Source: an uncultured Pelagibacteraceae bacterium (GTDB lineage Bacteria; Pseudomonadota; Alphaproteobacteria; Pelagibacterales; Pelagibacteraceae). From it: DNA of 35,129 nucleotides. The stretch lies in the NCBI GenBank assembly GCA_902546085.1, contig CACCIO010000011.1, positions 1 to 35,129 of the forward strand. The letters run 5' to 3'. The notes under the pieces were generated by a model that did not search any database, was not told the DNA's origin, and saw nothing but the letters and a program-made list of their open reading frames with translations. Each line of letters begins with the position of its first letter. Position 1 is the stretch's first letter. The translations under genes were made by a program, and so were the position numbers. This document shows positions 22,756-30,754 of this stretch, piece after piece.

Positions 22756-23739
22756 ATGAAAGAAAGACCTTATCATCATTTACCTGATGGTACTTTCAGG
22801 AATCCAAAAGGATCTCCAGTAATAATATCCAGATCAGGAAAATTTTCTTATAGAACTTTCAGTAAATTAAGAAAAAAAGTTGATTTATCTTATCCAAAAG
22901 AACATGTGATTGAAAAAGAAAAAGTATTAGCTGATTTAGAAAAATATAAAGATAATGATTATATTGCTTGGATAGGTCACGCGACATATCTTATAAAATT
23001 AGGTGGAACTACAATTATAACAGATCCTGTATTTTCAAAGAATGCTGGACCACTAATCTTTGGTCCAAAAAGATTTACTGATCCTGCAATAAAATTAAAT
23101 GAGATACCTAAAACGGATATATTTTTACTCACTCATAATCATTACGATCATCAGGACATGTCAACAATTAGAAATTTTCCTTTTAAGAGTGCAAAAGTAT
23201 TAACACCACTAAACCTTGGTAAATATTTTAAAGGATATAAAGATGTAAATGAAATGGATTGGTATGATCAAATAATTATAAATGAGGATTTGAAAATTTC
23301 TTTACTTCCTGCAGTTCATTGGTCAAAGAGAAGTTTAACAGACACTAATAAAACTTTGTGGGGTAATTTTTTAATAGAACATAAAAATAAAAAAATTTTA
23401 TTTGCATGTGATACTGGATATGGGGAAGTCTACAAAGAACTAGGTAAAAAATATGGTCCTATAGATCTGACAATGATTAATATTGGGGCTTATAATTTCA
23501 AACCAATGTTTGATAAAACTATTTATCATACGACACCAGAAGAAGCCCTGAATGTTGCACAAGACCTAAAAAGTAAAAAAGTATTAGGGATGCATTGGGG
23601 AACATTTGTTTTGTCATTAGAACCGATTATGGAACCCCCAATTAGATTTAAAGATAGTGCTGAAAAATATGGTTTTAATAAAGAAGATGCAATTATTTTT
23701 AAAATTGGAGAAGTTAGTCCTCTAGATGAATTATTATAG
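22756..23739 (+). CDS. MBL-fold metallo-hydrolase (NAPE-PLD / UlaG-like)
   Basis: A 327-residue metallo-beta-lactamase-fold protein. The metal motif THNHYDHQD supplies H127, H129, D131 and H132; GHATYLIKLGGTTIITDPVFS precedes it, and later blocks LPAVHWSKRS, FACDTGYG and GMHWGTFVLSLEP provide the remaining ligands. The GPKRFTDPAI and PAVHWSKR segments favour the N-acylphosphatidylethanolamine phospholipase D-like branch. The substrate is probably a phosphodiester or lactone, but this cannot be settled by eye. No signal peptide is visible. It begins 1 bp after the sugar-dehydrogenase stop and converges with the AEC transporter gene with a 6-bp overlap. Confidence 0.87.
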   Translation: MKERPYHHLPDGTFRNPKGSPVIISRSGKFSYRTFSKLRKKVDLSYPKEHVIEKEKVLADLEKYKDNDYIAWIGHATYLIKLGGTTIITDPVFSKNAGPLIFGPKRFTDPAIKLNEIPKTDIFLLTHNHYDHQDMSTIRNFPFKSAKVLTPLNLGKYFKGYKDVNEMDWYDQIIINEDLKISLLPAVHWSKRSLTDTNKTLWGNFLIEHKNKKILFACDTGYGEVYKELGKKYGPIDLTMINIGAYNFKPMFDKTIYHTTPEEALNVAQDLKSKKVLGMHWGTFVLSLEPIMEPPIRFKDSAEKYGFNKEDAIIFKIGEVSPLDELL

Positions 23740-24660
23740 AGTTAAATACTTAATTGCAAAAAATATAGTCCCTATAGAAGCAATTGTAGAGACAAAAATT
23801 GCTTTAACTATATTTTCGGGACTTACATTATAAGCAGCACATAAAACTATAGAAGTAACTCCGCAAGGTGCAACACTAACGAAGAAAGCACCTGGTATTT
23901 CAGCTGGCAATCCTGCATTAAAAAACACTAATCCAATTAACAATAAAATTATTGGAGAAATGACTAATTTTAAAACTGAAATAGAAACAGATAATTTATT
24001 AATTACATTTTTAGTATAAAACGAGAGAATTATGCCAATTGCAAACAATCCAACTGGCGAAACACATGCCGCAAGTTTAGACAGAGTGTATTCAATCGGT
24101 GTTTGATCAATATTAAATTTTAATAATAAAAATAATAGACCTATAATTATTGAAAGAATAAATGGATTTAAAAATAAATTTTTAATAAAATGAAATAAAT
24201 TTACATTTTTTTTTGTAGATAATTCGAGAAAAAAAGCAATTACAGATAATAAAATTATACCATCCATTAATATAATACTTGCAACTTGTGTAATTACATT
24301 TTGTTGAAAATAAATTTCTGTTATTGGCAAAAGCAATGTCACGTGGTTTGATAAAGAAACTGTTAAAGCCCAAATTATAGACTCTGGGATTGATCTTTTA
24401 AAATATTTTAAAGTAATTAAGTAAGCGATAATTCCACATATCGATTGCATAATTAAATAAGAGAAAATTTGTTTAAAATCTACTTGTCCAATTTCATTTT
24501 GTGCTATTAGCTTAATAATCAATGCTGGGACCGCAATATAGAACAAGAAAAGATTTAAAATTTTAGCATGGCTAAGGTCTAAGACTTTTAACTTACCAAA
24601 TACAAACCCTAAAAAAGTAATAAATATAAATGGAGTTAGTCCTAAAAAAATTGTGAACAT
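23734..24660 (-). CDS. AEC (auxin efflux carrier) family transporter
   Basis: A 308-residue protein with ten hydrophobic helices in two halves, the layout of the AEC/BART superfamily. FLGFVFGKLKVLDLSHAKILNLFLFYIAVPALI at the start and the PCGVTSIVLCAAYN loop near the end are typical (the first is split by a helix boundary near residue 22). Bacterial members move dicarboxylates such as malate or malonate, or other small organic anions. It starts 3 bp after the stop of the TauD-type dioxygenase gene and is probably co-transcribed with it and with the dehalogenase-like gene, so its substrate may be the acid those enzymes use or release (inference). Confidence 0.85.
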   Translation of the reverse strand: MFTIFLGLTPFIFITFLGFVFGKLKVLDLSHAKILNLFLFYIAVPALIIKLIAQNEIGQVDFKQIFSYLIMQSICGIIAYLITLKYFKRSIPESIIWALTVSLSNHVTLLLPITEIYFQQNVITQVASIILMDGIILLSVIAFFLELSTKKNVNLFHFIKNLFLNPFILSIIIGLLFLLLKFNIDQTPIEYTLSKLAACVSPVGLFAIGIILSFYTKNVINKLSVSISVLKLVISPIILLLIGLVFFNAGLPAEIPGAFFVSVAPCGVTSIVLCAAYNVSPENIVKAIFVSTIASIGTIFFAIKYLTL

Positions 24661-24663
24661 AAA

Positions 24664-25455
24664 TTATTTGATTGTTATTCTATGCATTATTCTATTTCCT
24701 TTGAAAGGTGTTGCCTGATGGAGCATAGATCTGTTATCCCATATAGCCAATTGATTTTTTTCCCAGGGCAATGAAAATTGAAACTTCTTCTTAATTTGAT
24801 GGTTAAATAAAAATTTTTTTAACTTTTCTTGATTTTTTATCTTTGAGCTAAAACCAACAAAATGTCCTGGACTACAATAAATAGAATAATTTGTGCTGAT
24901 TTTCTTAATTATTTTATGTGAAGATTTAAGTTCTTTAATATTTTTTCCTTTTTCTTTTACTCTTTCTTTTGTTGTAACCGAGATTGGACCCTCAGAGGAA
25001 TATTTACCTTTAATATTTTTAAATTTTCTTTTTATTGGACTTGGTAATTCTTTATAAGCAAGATATTGAGAACAAAATTCTGTATTAGCTTTTCCTTTTT
25101 TTGGCACAAGTTTAGAAAGTAACATTGTAAATCTTGGCGGCTTTTTTGTATAAATCGAGTCAGTATGAAATTGTTCACCAAAACTTGGTCCTTTATCAGT
25201 TGATTTTCTTTGCACCACTGTAATTTGAGGAAATTTTTTATTTAAACCTTTTAGTCTTGGATAGTTGGCTAAATTTCCAAAATATTTCGCAAAATTAATG
25301 AAAAATTTAGAAGTTAACTTTTGTTCCTTAAAATATAACATTCCATATTTATTCAGTGCTTTTTTGATTTTTGAAATATCTTTATTTGAAATATCTTTTA
25401 AATTTACAATTATTTCTGCTCCAATATTTTTTTTATTTGGAATTATTTTTAACAT
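24664..25455 (-). CDS. TauD/TfdA-family Fe(II)/2-oxoglutarate-dependent dioxygenase
   Basis: A 263-residue double-stranded beta-helix dioxygenase. Iron ligands are H97 and D99 in GEQFHTDSIY and H246 in MLHQATPF; R259 near the C-terminus (or R255) should bind the 2-oxoglutarate carboxylate. WDNRSMLHQA is the usual C-terminal signature. The central part is rich in Lys (a KERVKEKGKNIKELKSSHKIIKK run is broken by Ser and Glu), giving an unusually basic surface. Family members hydroxylate sulfonates, aryloxyacetates, carnitine precursors and similar. The start overlaps the hydrolase gene by 23 bp and the AEC transporter follows. The substrate is not apparent. Confidence 0.86.
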   Translation of the reverse strand: MLKIIPNKKNIGAEIIVNLKDISNKDISKIKKALNKYGMLYFKEQKLTSKFFINFAKYFGNLANYPRLKGLNKKFPQITVVQRKSTDKGPSFGEQFHTDSIYTKKPPRFTMLLSKLVPKKGKANTEFCSQYLAYKELPSPIKRKFKNIKGKYSSEGPISVTTKERVKEKGKNIKELKSSHKIIKKISTNYSIYCSPGHFVGFSSKIKNQEKLKKFLFNHQIKKKFQFSLPWEKNQLAIWDNRSMLHQATPFKGNRIMHRITIK

Positions 25456-26320
25456 TTTTTAAAAAAAATTTTTTTAGGTGATTTATAGTTTGTTTAGGAT
25501 TTTCCTCTGGAATGAAATGATCAGAATTAATTTCTGCACCGTAAATTTTTTTATTTGTATATTTTTGCCAAATTTTAATCGAATCAAATTGCTTTCCAAC
25601 TACTCCCTTTTTTCCCCACAAAACTTGGATAGGAATATTTAATTTTTTTTTTCTATCTTTTTTATCGTGCTCTAAGTCTATAGTCGCCGCAGCTCTATAA
25701 TCTTCACAGGTTGCATGAATTCTTTTATTTTGTTTAAAGGCTCTAAAATACTCATCTTCAACTCTTCCAATCGCACGTTTAGATGACCTATTAAACCGAC
25801 TTTGTAGCCATCTCTTAGGATCAGCCATTATCATTTTCTCTGGTAAAGGTGCAGGCTGTATTAAATAAAACCAATGAAAATATCCTTTTGCAAATTTCAT
25901 ATCTGTATGCTCATACATATCAAGAGTTGGACAAATATCTAATACACTTAAAGCCATAATTTTATTTCTATAATCTCTTGCCATTCTGTGTGCAACTCTT
26001 CCTCCCCTATCATGTCCAGCAACAAAAAATTTTTTGAAATTTAATTTATTCATCAACTGAACCATATCTTTTGCCATTTCTCTTTTAGAATAATTTTTAT
26101 GATTAATTCCACCAGACAAAACCAAGCTGTCCCCGTATCCTCTAAGATCGGCGACTATTACTGTGAAATATTTACTAAGTTCAGGGGCAGTCTTGTGCCA
26201 CATTACATGCGATTGTGGATATCCGTGGAGTAGCAATAAAGGAGGACCATTACCTTTAAATCTACAAAATATATTACCCTTGTTTACCTTAACAAATTTT
26301 TTTTTAAATTCCTTGAACAT
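25433..26320 (-). CDS. Alpha/beta-hydrolase of the haloacetate (fluoroacetate) dehalogenase family
   Basis: A 295-residue alpha/beta-hydrolase. LLLLHGYPQSHVMWHK (28-43) carries the oxyanion region; the nucleophile D104 lies in AGHDRGGRVAHR with R105 and R108 alongside, and H268 in NSDHFIPEEN is the base. The H149-W150 pair in FHWFYLIQPAP matches the halide-pocket residues of fluoroacetate dehalogenases. The third pocket residue, a Tyr in characterised enzymes, seems to be T213 here. An Asp nucleophile suits dehalogenases and epoxide hydrolases, so an epoxide or other leaving-group substrate is the alternative. It heads the unit with the TauD-type dioxygenase and AEC transporter. Confidence 0.8.
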   Translation of the reverse strand: MFKEFKKKFVKVNKGNIFCRFKGNGPPLLLLHGYPQSHVMWHKTAPELSKYFTVIVADLRGYGDSLVLSGGINHKNYSKREMAKDMVQLMNKLNFKKFFVAGHDRGGRVAHRMARDYRNKIMALSVLDICPTLDMYEHTDMKFAKGYFHWFYLIQPAPLPEKMIMADPKRWLQSRFNRSSKRAIGRVEDEYFRAFKQNKRIHATCEDYRAAATIDLEHDKKDRKKKLNIPIQVLWGKKGVVGKQFDSIKIWQKYTNKKIYGAEINSDHFIPEENPKQTINHLKKFFLKNVKNNSK

Positions 26321-26331
26321 GATTAAACTAT

Positions 26332-26607
26332 TTAATTATTTAATAGTTTGTTTTTGGCTTTTTCAAATTCCTCTTGAGAAATAATTCCTTTTTCTTTTAA
26401 ATCATTCAATTTAGTAAGTTCATCACTTAAATTGGTGCTTTGTTCATCAGAAGTCTCTCTTGTCTCCCTACCCTCACTTTCAACTTCCTCTTTCTCAGCT
26501 CTATTAGCTTCCTTAGACTTAAAACCATTCATAATTGCCATTCCACCTAGGTATAAAACATAAGCCATAATAGGAATAACCAATCCAAAAAAAATTATTT
26601 TTTCCAT
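26332..26607 (-). CDS. Membrane-anchored SHOCT-domain protein
   Basis: A 91-residue protein with one N-terminal membrane helix (about 4-26), a strongly acidic linker (NRAEKEEVESEGRETRETSDEQ, broken by a helix end near residue 35), and a C-terminal SHOCT motif: LTKLNDLKEKGIISQEEF, then EKAKNKLL. SHOCT is a short helical domain found at the ends of many unrelated bacterial proteins and is thought to mediate oligomerisation. Function is unknown. It is 11 bp downstream-side of the hydrolase start and 3 bp after the next small membrane gene, so all may share a transcript. Confidence 0.75.
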   Translation of the reverse strand: MEKIIFFGLVIPIMAYVLYLGGMAIMNGFKSKEANRAEKEEVESEGRETRETSDEQSTNLSDELTKLNDLKEKGIISQEEFEKAKNKLLNN

Positions 26608-26610
26608 ATT

Positions 26611-26814
26611 TTAATCTTCATCTTCTTCACGCCAGTTTTTTTCATACATTAAATATGCAGCGTATATTACTGATACAGTACCTACAATCATACCATAATC
26701 AAAACCAGTTTGCTTGTCATGCAAATACCAACCTAATTGTGTTGCCCCAATAGGTGGAACCGTAAGAAGCAAAAAAATTATACCAAATCTGTATGGTCGT
26801 TTAGGTTTTTTCAT
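26611..26814 (-). CDS. Unrecognised small membrane protein
   Basis: A 67-residue protein with two hydrophobic segments (about 11-28 and 39-56), a basic N-terminus (KKPKRPYRFG) and an acidic C-terminus (WREEDED). By the positive-inside rule the N-terminus should be cytoplasmic. I do not recognise the family. The gene is 38 bp downstream of folD on the same strand and 3 bp upstream of the SHOCT-domain gene, which suggests co-expression of the two small membrane proteins. Regular codon use and a tight fit between neighbours support it being real. Confidence 0.6.
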   Translation of the reverse strand: MKKPKRPYRFGIIFLLLTVPPIGATQLGWYLHDKQTGFDYGMIVGTVSVIYAAYLMYEKNWREEDED

Positions 26815-26852
26815 CCTAATAAATTAACAGATTACAGCTTATGGTTTAATTA

Positions 26853-27698
26853 TTAAATTTGCGATCTTTTGAAACAGTCGATCGTATTTTTAAGCAAACA
26901 AGCAATGGTCATTGGACCTACACCGCCTGGAACTGGTGTAAGTGCTTTTGCATTTTTTGAAACTTCATCAAAATGAACATCGCCAACTATACCGTTATCA
27001 GTTTTATTTATACCAACATCAATAACAATAGCATCTTTCTTAACCCAATCTCCTCTAACAAGTTCGGGTATACCTACAGCTGCAACAATTATATCTGCCT
27101 CTAAACATTCAGCTTTTAAATCTTTAGTTTTTGAATGAGTTATAGTTACGGTGCAATTTTCTTTTAATAGAAGTTGTGTCATTGGTTTACCATTTAAATT
27201 TGATCTACCCACAACCACAGCTTTTTTACCACTTAAATTAGGTTCAATTTTTTTTATCAACAAATAACATCCAAGCGGAGTACAAGGTATCGAACTTTCA
27301 TAACCAGATGAAAGATTGCCTACATTCATTGGATGAAATCCATCTACATCTTTTGAGGGATCAATAGCTTCTATAACCTTCTGCTTATCAATATGCTTAG
27401 GTAAAGGGAGTTGAACTAAAATTCCTGAAACAGTTTCATCACTGTTTAGTTCTTGAATTTTTTCTAGAACAGTCTTTTCTTCAACTGAGTCTGAATATTT
27501 AATTACTTCAGATTTTAATCCTACCTCATTTGCTGACTTCTCTTTATTTCTTACATAAATTTGACTAGGTGTTAAATCACCAATCAGTATTACCGTTAAA
27601 CCTGGTACTTTATTATGTTTTGATTTTAACTCTGCAACTTCTTCCTTTAACTCTGCTCTTAATTCTGCGGCTGCTTTTTTTCCATCAATTAAAATCAT
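26853..27698 (-). CDS. folD: Bifunctional methylenetetrahydrofolate dehydrogenase / methenyl-THF cyclohydrolase
   Basis: A complete 281-residue FolD. It interconverts 5,10-methylene-THF and 10-formyl-THF with NADP(H) in the cytoplasm. The active-site YVRNKEKSANEVG (Y48 and K52), the SGILVQLPLPKHI motif, DPSKDVDGFHP, the nucleotide-binding GRSNLNGKPMTQLL and PVPGGVGPMT are all present. In an organism that gains one-carbon units from glycine, serine and methylated compounds, FolD is a central enzyme. It starts 9 bp after the yggT stop in the minus-strand hem-msc-yggT-folD run. Confidence 0.97.
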   Translation of the reverse strand: MILIDGKKAAAELRAELKEEVAELKSKHNKVPGLTVILIGDLTPSQIYVRNKEKSANEVGLKSEVIKYSDSVEEKTVLEKIQELNSDETVSGILVQLPLPKHIDKQKVIEAIDPSKDVDGFHPMNVGNLSSGYESSIPCTPLGCYLLIKKIEPNLSGKKAVVVGRSNLNGKPMTQLLLKENCTVTITHSKTKDLKAECLEADIIVAAVGIPELVRGDWVKKDAIVIDVGINKTDNGIVGDVHFDEVSKNAKALTPVPGGVGPMTIACLLKNTIDCFKRSQI

Positions 27699-27707
27699 TT
27701 TTCTCTC

Positions 27708-27998
27708 TTAAAAAATCATTGGTGCAATGTACAGCTTCATACACATTTCGATAAACCAAATCAATAAAAGAAGAATGATTGGAGAAATATCTAGTGAACC
27801 TAAATTTGGCAAAAAACGTCTAATTTTATTAAGGAAGGGCTCAGTTAATTTGTAACTCAACTCTAAAATTGCATACACAAACCTATTTTGAGTATTAAGA
27901 ACGTTAAAAGCTATTAACCAACTTACAATAACATTGGCGATTACAACATAAGAGTACAATTTTAAAATTTGTAAAACTAAATAAAAAATAGCTATCAT
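27708..27998 (-). CDS. YggT family membrane protein
   Basis: A 96-residue protein with two hydrophobic regions (about 4-30 and 68-92). The YVVIANVIVSWLIAFN segment and the LTEPFLNKIRRFLPNLGSLDISPIILLL stretch (broken after the Pro-Asn turn) are the two halves of the YGGT repeat motif. Homologues are linked to osmotic-shock tolerance, cell division or thylakoid functions, with no defined activity. The start overlaps the MscS-type gene by 4 bp, and pairing with a mechanosensitive channel gene agrees with an osmotic role (inference). Confidence 0.88.
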   Translation of the reverse strand: MIAIFYLVLQILKLYSYVVIANVIVSWLIAFNVLNTQNRFVYAILELSYKLTEPFLNKIRRFLPNLGSLDISPIILLLLIWFIEMCMKLYIAPMIF

Positions 27999-29080
27999 TT
28001 TTTCTCGACATAAATCGACTGACTTGGGAAAGCAAATGAAGCACCATTTTTTTCTACAATTTCCTTTATTGCAATTGCTAATCTTTCTTTTACATTAAGC
28101 CAATTAATCCAACTTCCTGTTTTTGTAAAGCATCTTACATACATATCTATTGAACTATCAGAAAATTTATCAACTCTTACCGCAACACCAATTGAGGTAT
28201 TATAATCTTCGCTTGAATTAATATGACTTTCGATTTCATCTCTAATTATTTTTAACTGATCTACCGTAGTGTCATATTGAAGTGTAATAATCCAACTGAT
28301 TAACCAATTTGAAGTTTCACTTACATTTACAACTGCGTTTTCGGCAAATTGAAAATTTGGAATAATAGCAAGAGATTTATCAAACTTTCTAATTGTTGTT
28401 GATCTAAATCCAATCTTTTCTACTACACCTTCAATAATACCCTCGACAGCTATCCAATCTCCAATTTTAAATCTCTTTTCAACTAAAACTAAAATTCCTG
28501 ATATTAAATTTTTAAATAAATCTTGTGCACCTAATGCTACAGCAACACCAAACAATCCAAGACCTGCAATGATTGGACCTATTTTAATTCCCCACAATTC
28601 TAAAACTGCTGCTAAACCTAAAATAAAAATTAAAATTTTTAACGATTTAATTATCCAGCCAATAAGTTCTCTTGTTAACAATTTGTCTAAACCACTAAGT
28701 ATGTATGAGATTGGTTCTATGATTTGGTGAATTACCCAAAAAATTAAAATAGTGATCAAAGTTCTATTAATTGTATCTACCACTTCTCTTCCTTCTAGTG
28801 AGAAAGTCATGTAGTAGCTTGCAATAAAAAATCCTAATACAATTGGTAAAAATCTTGCTGGACCTACAAGTGATTGAACAAAAGTATCATCTAATTTATT
28901 CGTTGTTCTTTTTGAGATAATTTCTAATTTTTTAATAACTAATTTACTTATTAGACCTCTAAAAATTAAGAATATTAAAAATATTCCAATACCAATTAAG
29001 ATTTGAAAGATATCAACACCAAGAATTCCTTTATTCCACACTGATAAAAATATCTCTGAAAAATTATTAATTAATTCCAT
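27995..29080 (-). CDS. MscS-type mechanosensitive ion channel
   Basis: A 361-residue membrane protein with about five N-terminal hydrophobic helices, then the pore helix and soluble MscS beta domain. The diagnostic block is GLGLFGVAVALGAQD followed by LFKNLISGILVLVEKRFKIG with DWIAVEGIIEGVVEKIGFRST. The C-terminal vestibule region includes a MYVRCFTKTGSWINWL strand. It opens under membrane tension to release solutes in hypo-osmotic shock. It has more N-terminal helices than E. coli MscS. It lies 2 bp downstream of hemD and overlaps yggT. Confidence 0.92.
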   Translation of the reverse strand: MELINNFSEIFLSVWNKGILGVDIFQILIGIGIFLIFLIFRGLISKLVIKKLEIISKRTTNKLDDTFVQSLVGPARFLPIVLGFFIASYYMTFSLEGREVVDTINRTLITILIFWVIHQIIEPISYILSGLDKLLTRELIGWIIKSLKILIFILGLAAVLELWGIKIGPIIAGLGLFGVAVALGAQDLFKNLISGILVLVEKRFKIGDWIAVEGIIEGVVEKIGFRSTTIRKFDKSLAIIPNFQFAENAVVNVSETSNWLISWIITLQYDTTVDQLKIIRDEIESHINSSEDYNTSIGVAVRVDKFSDSSIDMYVRCFTKTGSWINWLNVKERLAIAIKEIVEKNGASFAFPSQSIYVEKK

Positions 29081-29082
29081 TT

Positions 29083-29781
29083 CTAAATTTTATATAACAA
29101 AAACTCTTCTTCTCCAGGGTTAAAAAGAAAAATCTTTTTCCATTTGATTTCGTTCAGTATTGACGAGGTTTTTTCGCCTATACACATCAAATTTGTATTC
29201 ATCCATAAATTTTCGGTTTGGTAAATCTTTATGAAATTTAAGAAACTTGACGCACTATTTTGAGAGTAAATATAGACCATATCAGGCATATTTAATTTTA
29301 ATTCATTAACAAATTTCTCATCAAATTTTTGATTATGATCTACTCTGTAATTAATAATTCTTTTTACCTTAAAACCTTCGCTTAATAAATGTTGATCTAA
29401 ATCAACCGATATTGTTTCACCACTAACGTAAAGTAATTCTTTATTTTTGGACTCATAACTTTGTATAATTAACTCCTTTAAGTTTGTAACATTTCCTTCA
29501 GCCGAAATTGTATTTTGAAAACCAACACTTCTTGCTTTATTTTCTGTAGCATTTCCAACACAAAAGCATTTAACATTTTTATCTAATTTTACTGTGTTTA
29601 AAAATTTTACTGCATTTGCACTAGTAAAAACAATTCCACCATATTCAAAAAAATTAATTTCTTCATATTTAACCTTTTCAATTCTTATTAATGGAAGATG
29701 AGAAACTTGATGTCCTAATGATTGAAATTTTAATATCATTTCAGAACAATCCTCCAGTGGTCTAGTTAACAAAATATGCAT
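29083..29781 (-). CDS. hemD: Uroporphyrinogen-III synthase
   Basis: A 232-residue two-domain protein assigned to HemD, which closes and rearranges hydroxymethylbilane into uroporphyrinogen III. HemD sequences diverge strongly. Support comes from the N-terminal ILLTRPLEDCSEM, GIVFTSANAVKFL near 49-61, KCFCVGNATENKAR, a YVSGETIS strand, and YIYSQNSASSFLNF with a late MCIGEKTSSIL. It starts 1 bp after the hemC stop, the order typical of hemCD operons. In alphaproteobacteria a mitofilin/HemX-like protein often follows hemD; here the MscS gene does. Confidence 0.88.
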   Translation of the reverse strand: MHILLTRPLEDCSEMILKFQSLGHQVSHLPLIRIEKVKYEEINFFEYGGIVFTSANAVKFLNTVKLDKNVKCFCVGNATENKARSVGFQNTISAEGNVTNLKELIIQSYESKNKELLYVSGETISVDLDQHLLSEGFKVKRIINYRVDHNQKFDEKFVNELKLNMPDMVYIYSQNSASSFLNFIKIYQTENLWMNTNLMCIGEKTSSILNEIKWKKIFLFNPGEEEFLLYKI

Positions 29782-29782
29782 A

Positions 29783-30700
29783 TTATCTTTTATATGAATT
29801 ATTTGATTTTGTTTTTAAAAGTATTCCAATCTCTTTACCAATTTCTTTAAACTCATTCAAATTACCAACTTTTTTTTCATAAAACCTCTGTTTACCATCT
29901 AAAGAAAAAAGTTCAGCCTCCACCGTAATCTTATCTCCATCAACCACTGAATGAGCACCAATTGCTGTTTCACAATCTCCATCTAAAACTTTTAAAATAT
30001 TTCTTTCAAGATGAGCTCTTTTGTGTGTTTCCTCATGATTAATTTTTTTCAAAATAGAAATTATCTCATCATCATTCTCCCTGCACTGAAGAGCAATTAC
30101 GCCTTGTCCTGCACTAGGAATTATTTCTTCAGCTGAAAAAATTTCTGAGATTTCATTTTCAAATTTTAAAAATTTGATACCAGCGTAAGACAAAATAATT
30201 GCATCATACATCCCTTCATTTAATTTTCTAATTCTAGTATCTACATTTCCTCTAATTAGTTTACAGTTCAAATCTTGTCTGATTTTTTTTATTTGAAATT
30301 CTCTTCTGTATGATGAGGTACCAACAATTGACTTTTGATCTAAATCTATAAGTTTTTTTTTGTTCTTTGTAATTAAAATCTCTCTAGGGTCATTTCTTTT
30401 AAGAAAAGAATCTGTCCTTAATCCCTCTGTCTCATTAGCAGGCATATCTTTCAGTGCATGGACTGCAATATCAATATTTTTTAATTGAAGTTCCTCTTCA
30501 ATATTACTAGAAAACAAACCTTTGCCACCTAGCTCAGATAATCTTATATCCTGTACTTCGTCGCCTTTAGTTGTAATTGATTCAATTAAAATATCTTCAT
30601 CACCAAGGTCAGTATTTTCAATAATCTTATCTTTAGCTTGTTGAGCATAAAGTAAGGCAAGCTTGCTACCCCTAGATCCAATTATTATTTTTTTTTTCAT
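29783..30700 (-). CDS. hemC: Hydroxymethylbilane synthase (porphobilinogen deaminase)
   Basis: A full-length 305-residue enzyme that polymerises four porphobilinogen units. The N-terminal IIGSRGSKLALLYAQQ, the catalytic Asp in AVHALKDMP (D85), the Arg-rich GTSSYRREFQIK and GNVDTRIRKL, and the dipyrromethane-cofactor Cys C243 in LDGDCETAIGAH are present. It supplies tetrapyrroles for heme, which the ccm system at the left of this window then attaches to cytochromes c. It is divergent from tsaD with 54 bp between start codons, an arrangement common in alphaproteobacteria. Confidence 0.97.
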   Translation of the reverse strand: MKKKIIIGSRGSKLALLYAQQAKDKIIENTDLGDEDILIESITTKGDEVQDIRLSELGGKGLFSSNIEEELQLKNIDIAVHALKDMPANETEGLRTDSFLKRNDPREILITKNKKKLIDLDQKSIVGTSSYRREFQIKKIRQDLNCKLIRGNVDTRIRKLNEGMYDAIILSYAGIKFLKFENEISEIFSAEEIIPSAGQGVIALQCRENDDEIISILKKINHEETHKRAHLERNILKVLDGDCETAIGAHSVVDGDKITVEAELFSLDGKQRFYEKKVGNLNEFKEIGKEIGILLKTKSNNSYKR

Positions 30701-30754
30701 AAAAAATTATTTCTTACTTGTATAAAGATTGTACAATTATTAAAAACTAATTGA

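Noticed and set aside
30701..30754. Possible promoter with a TACAAT -10-like box between hemC and tsaD
   Set aside because: A/T-rich hexamers of this type are frequent here. No convincing -35 at proper spacing could be defined, so no promoter is claimed.
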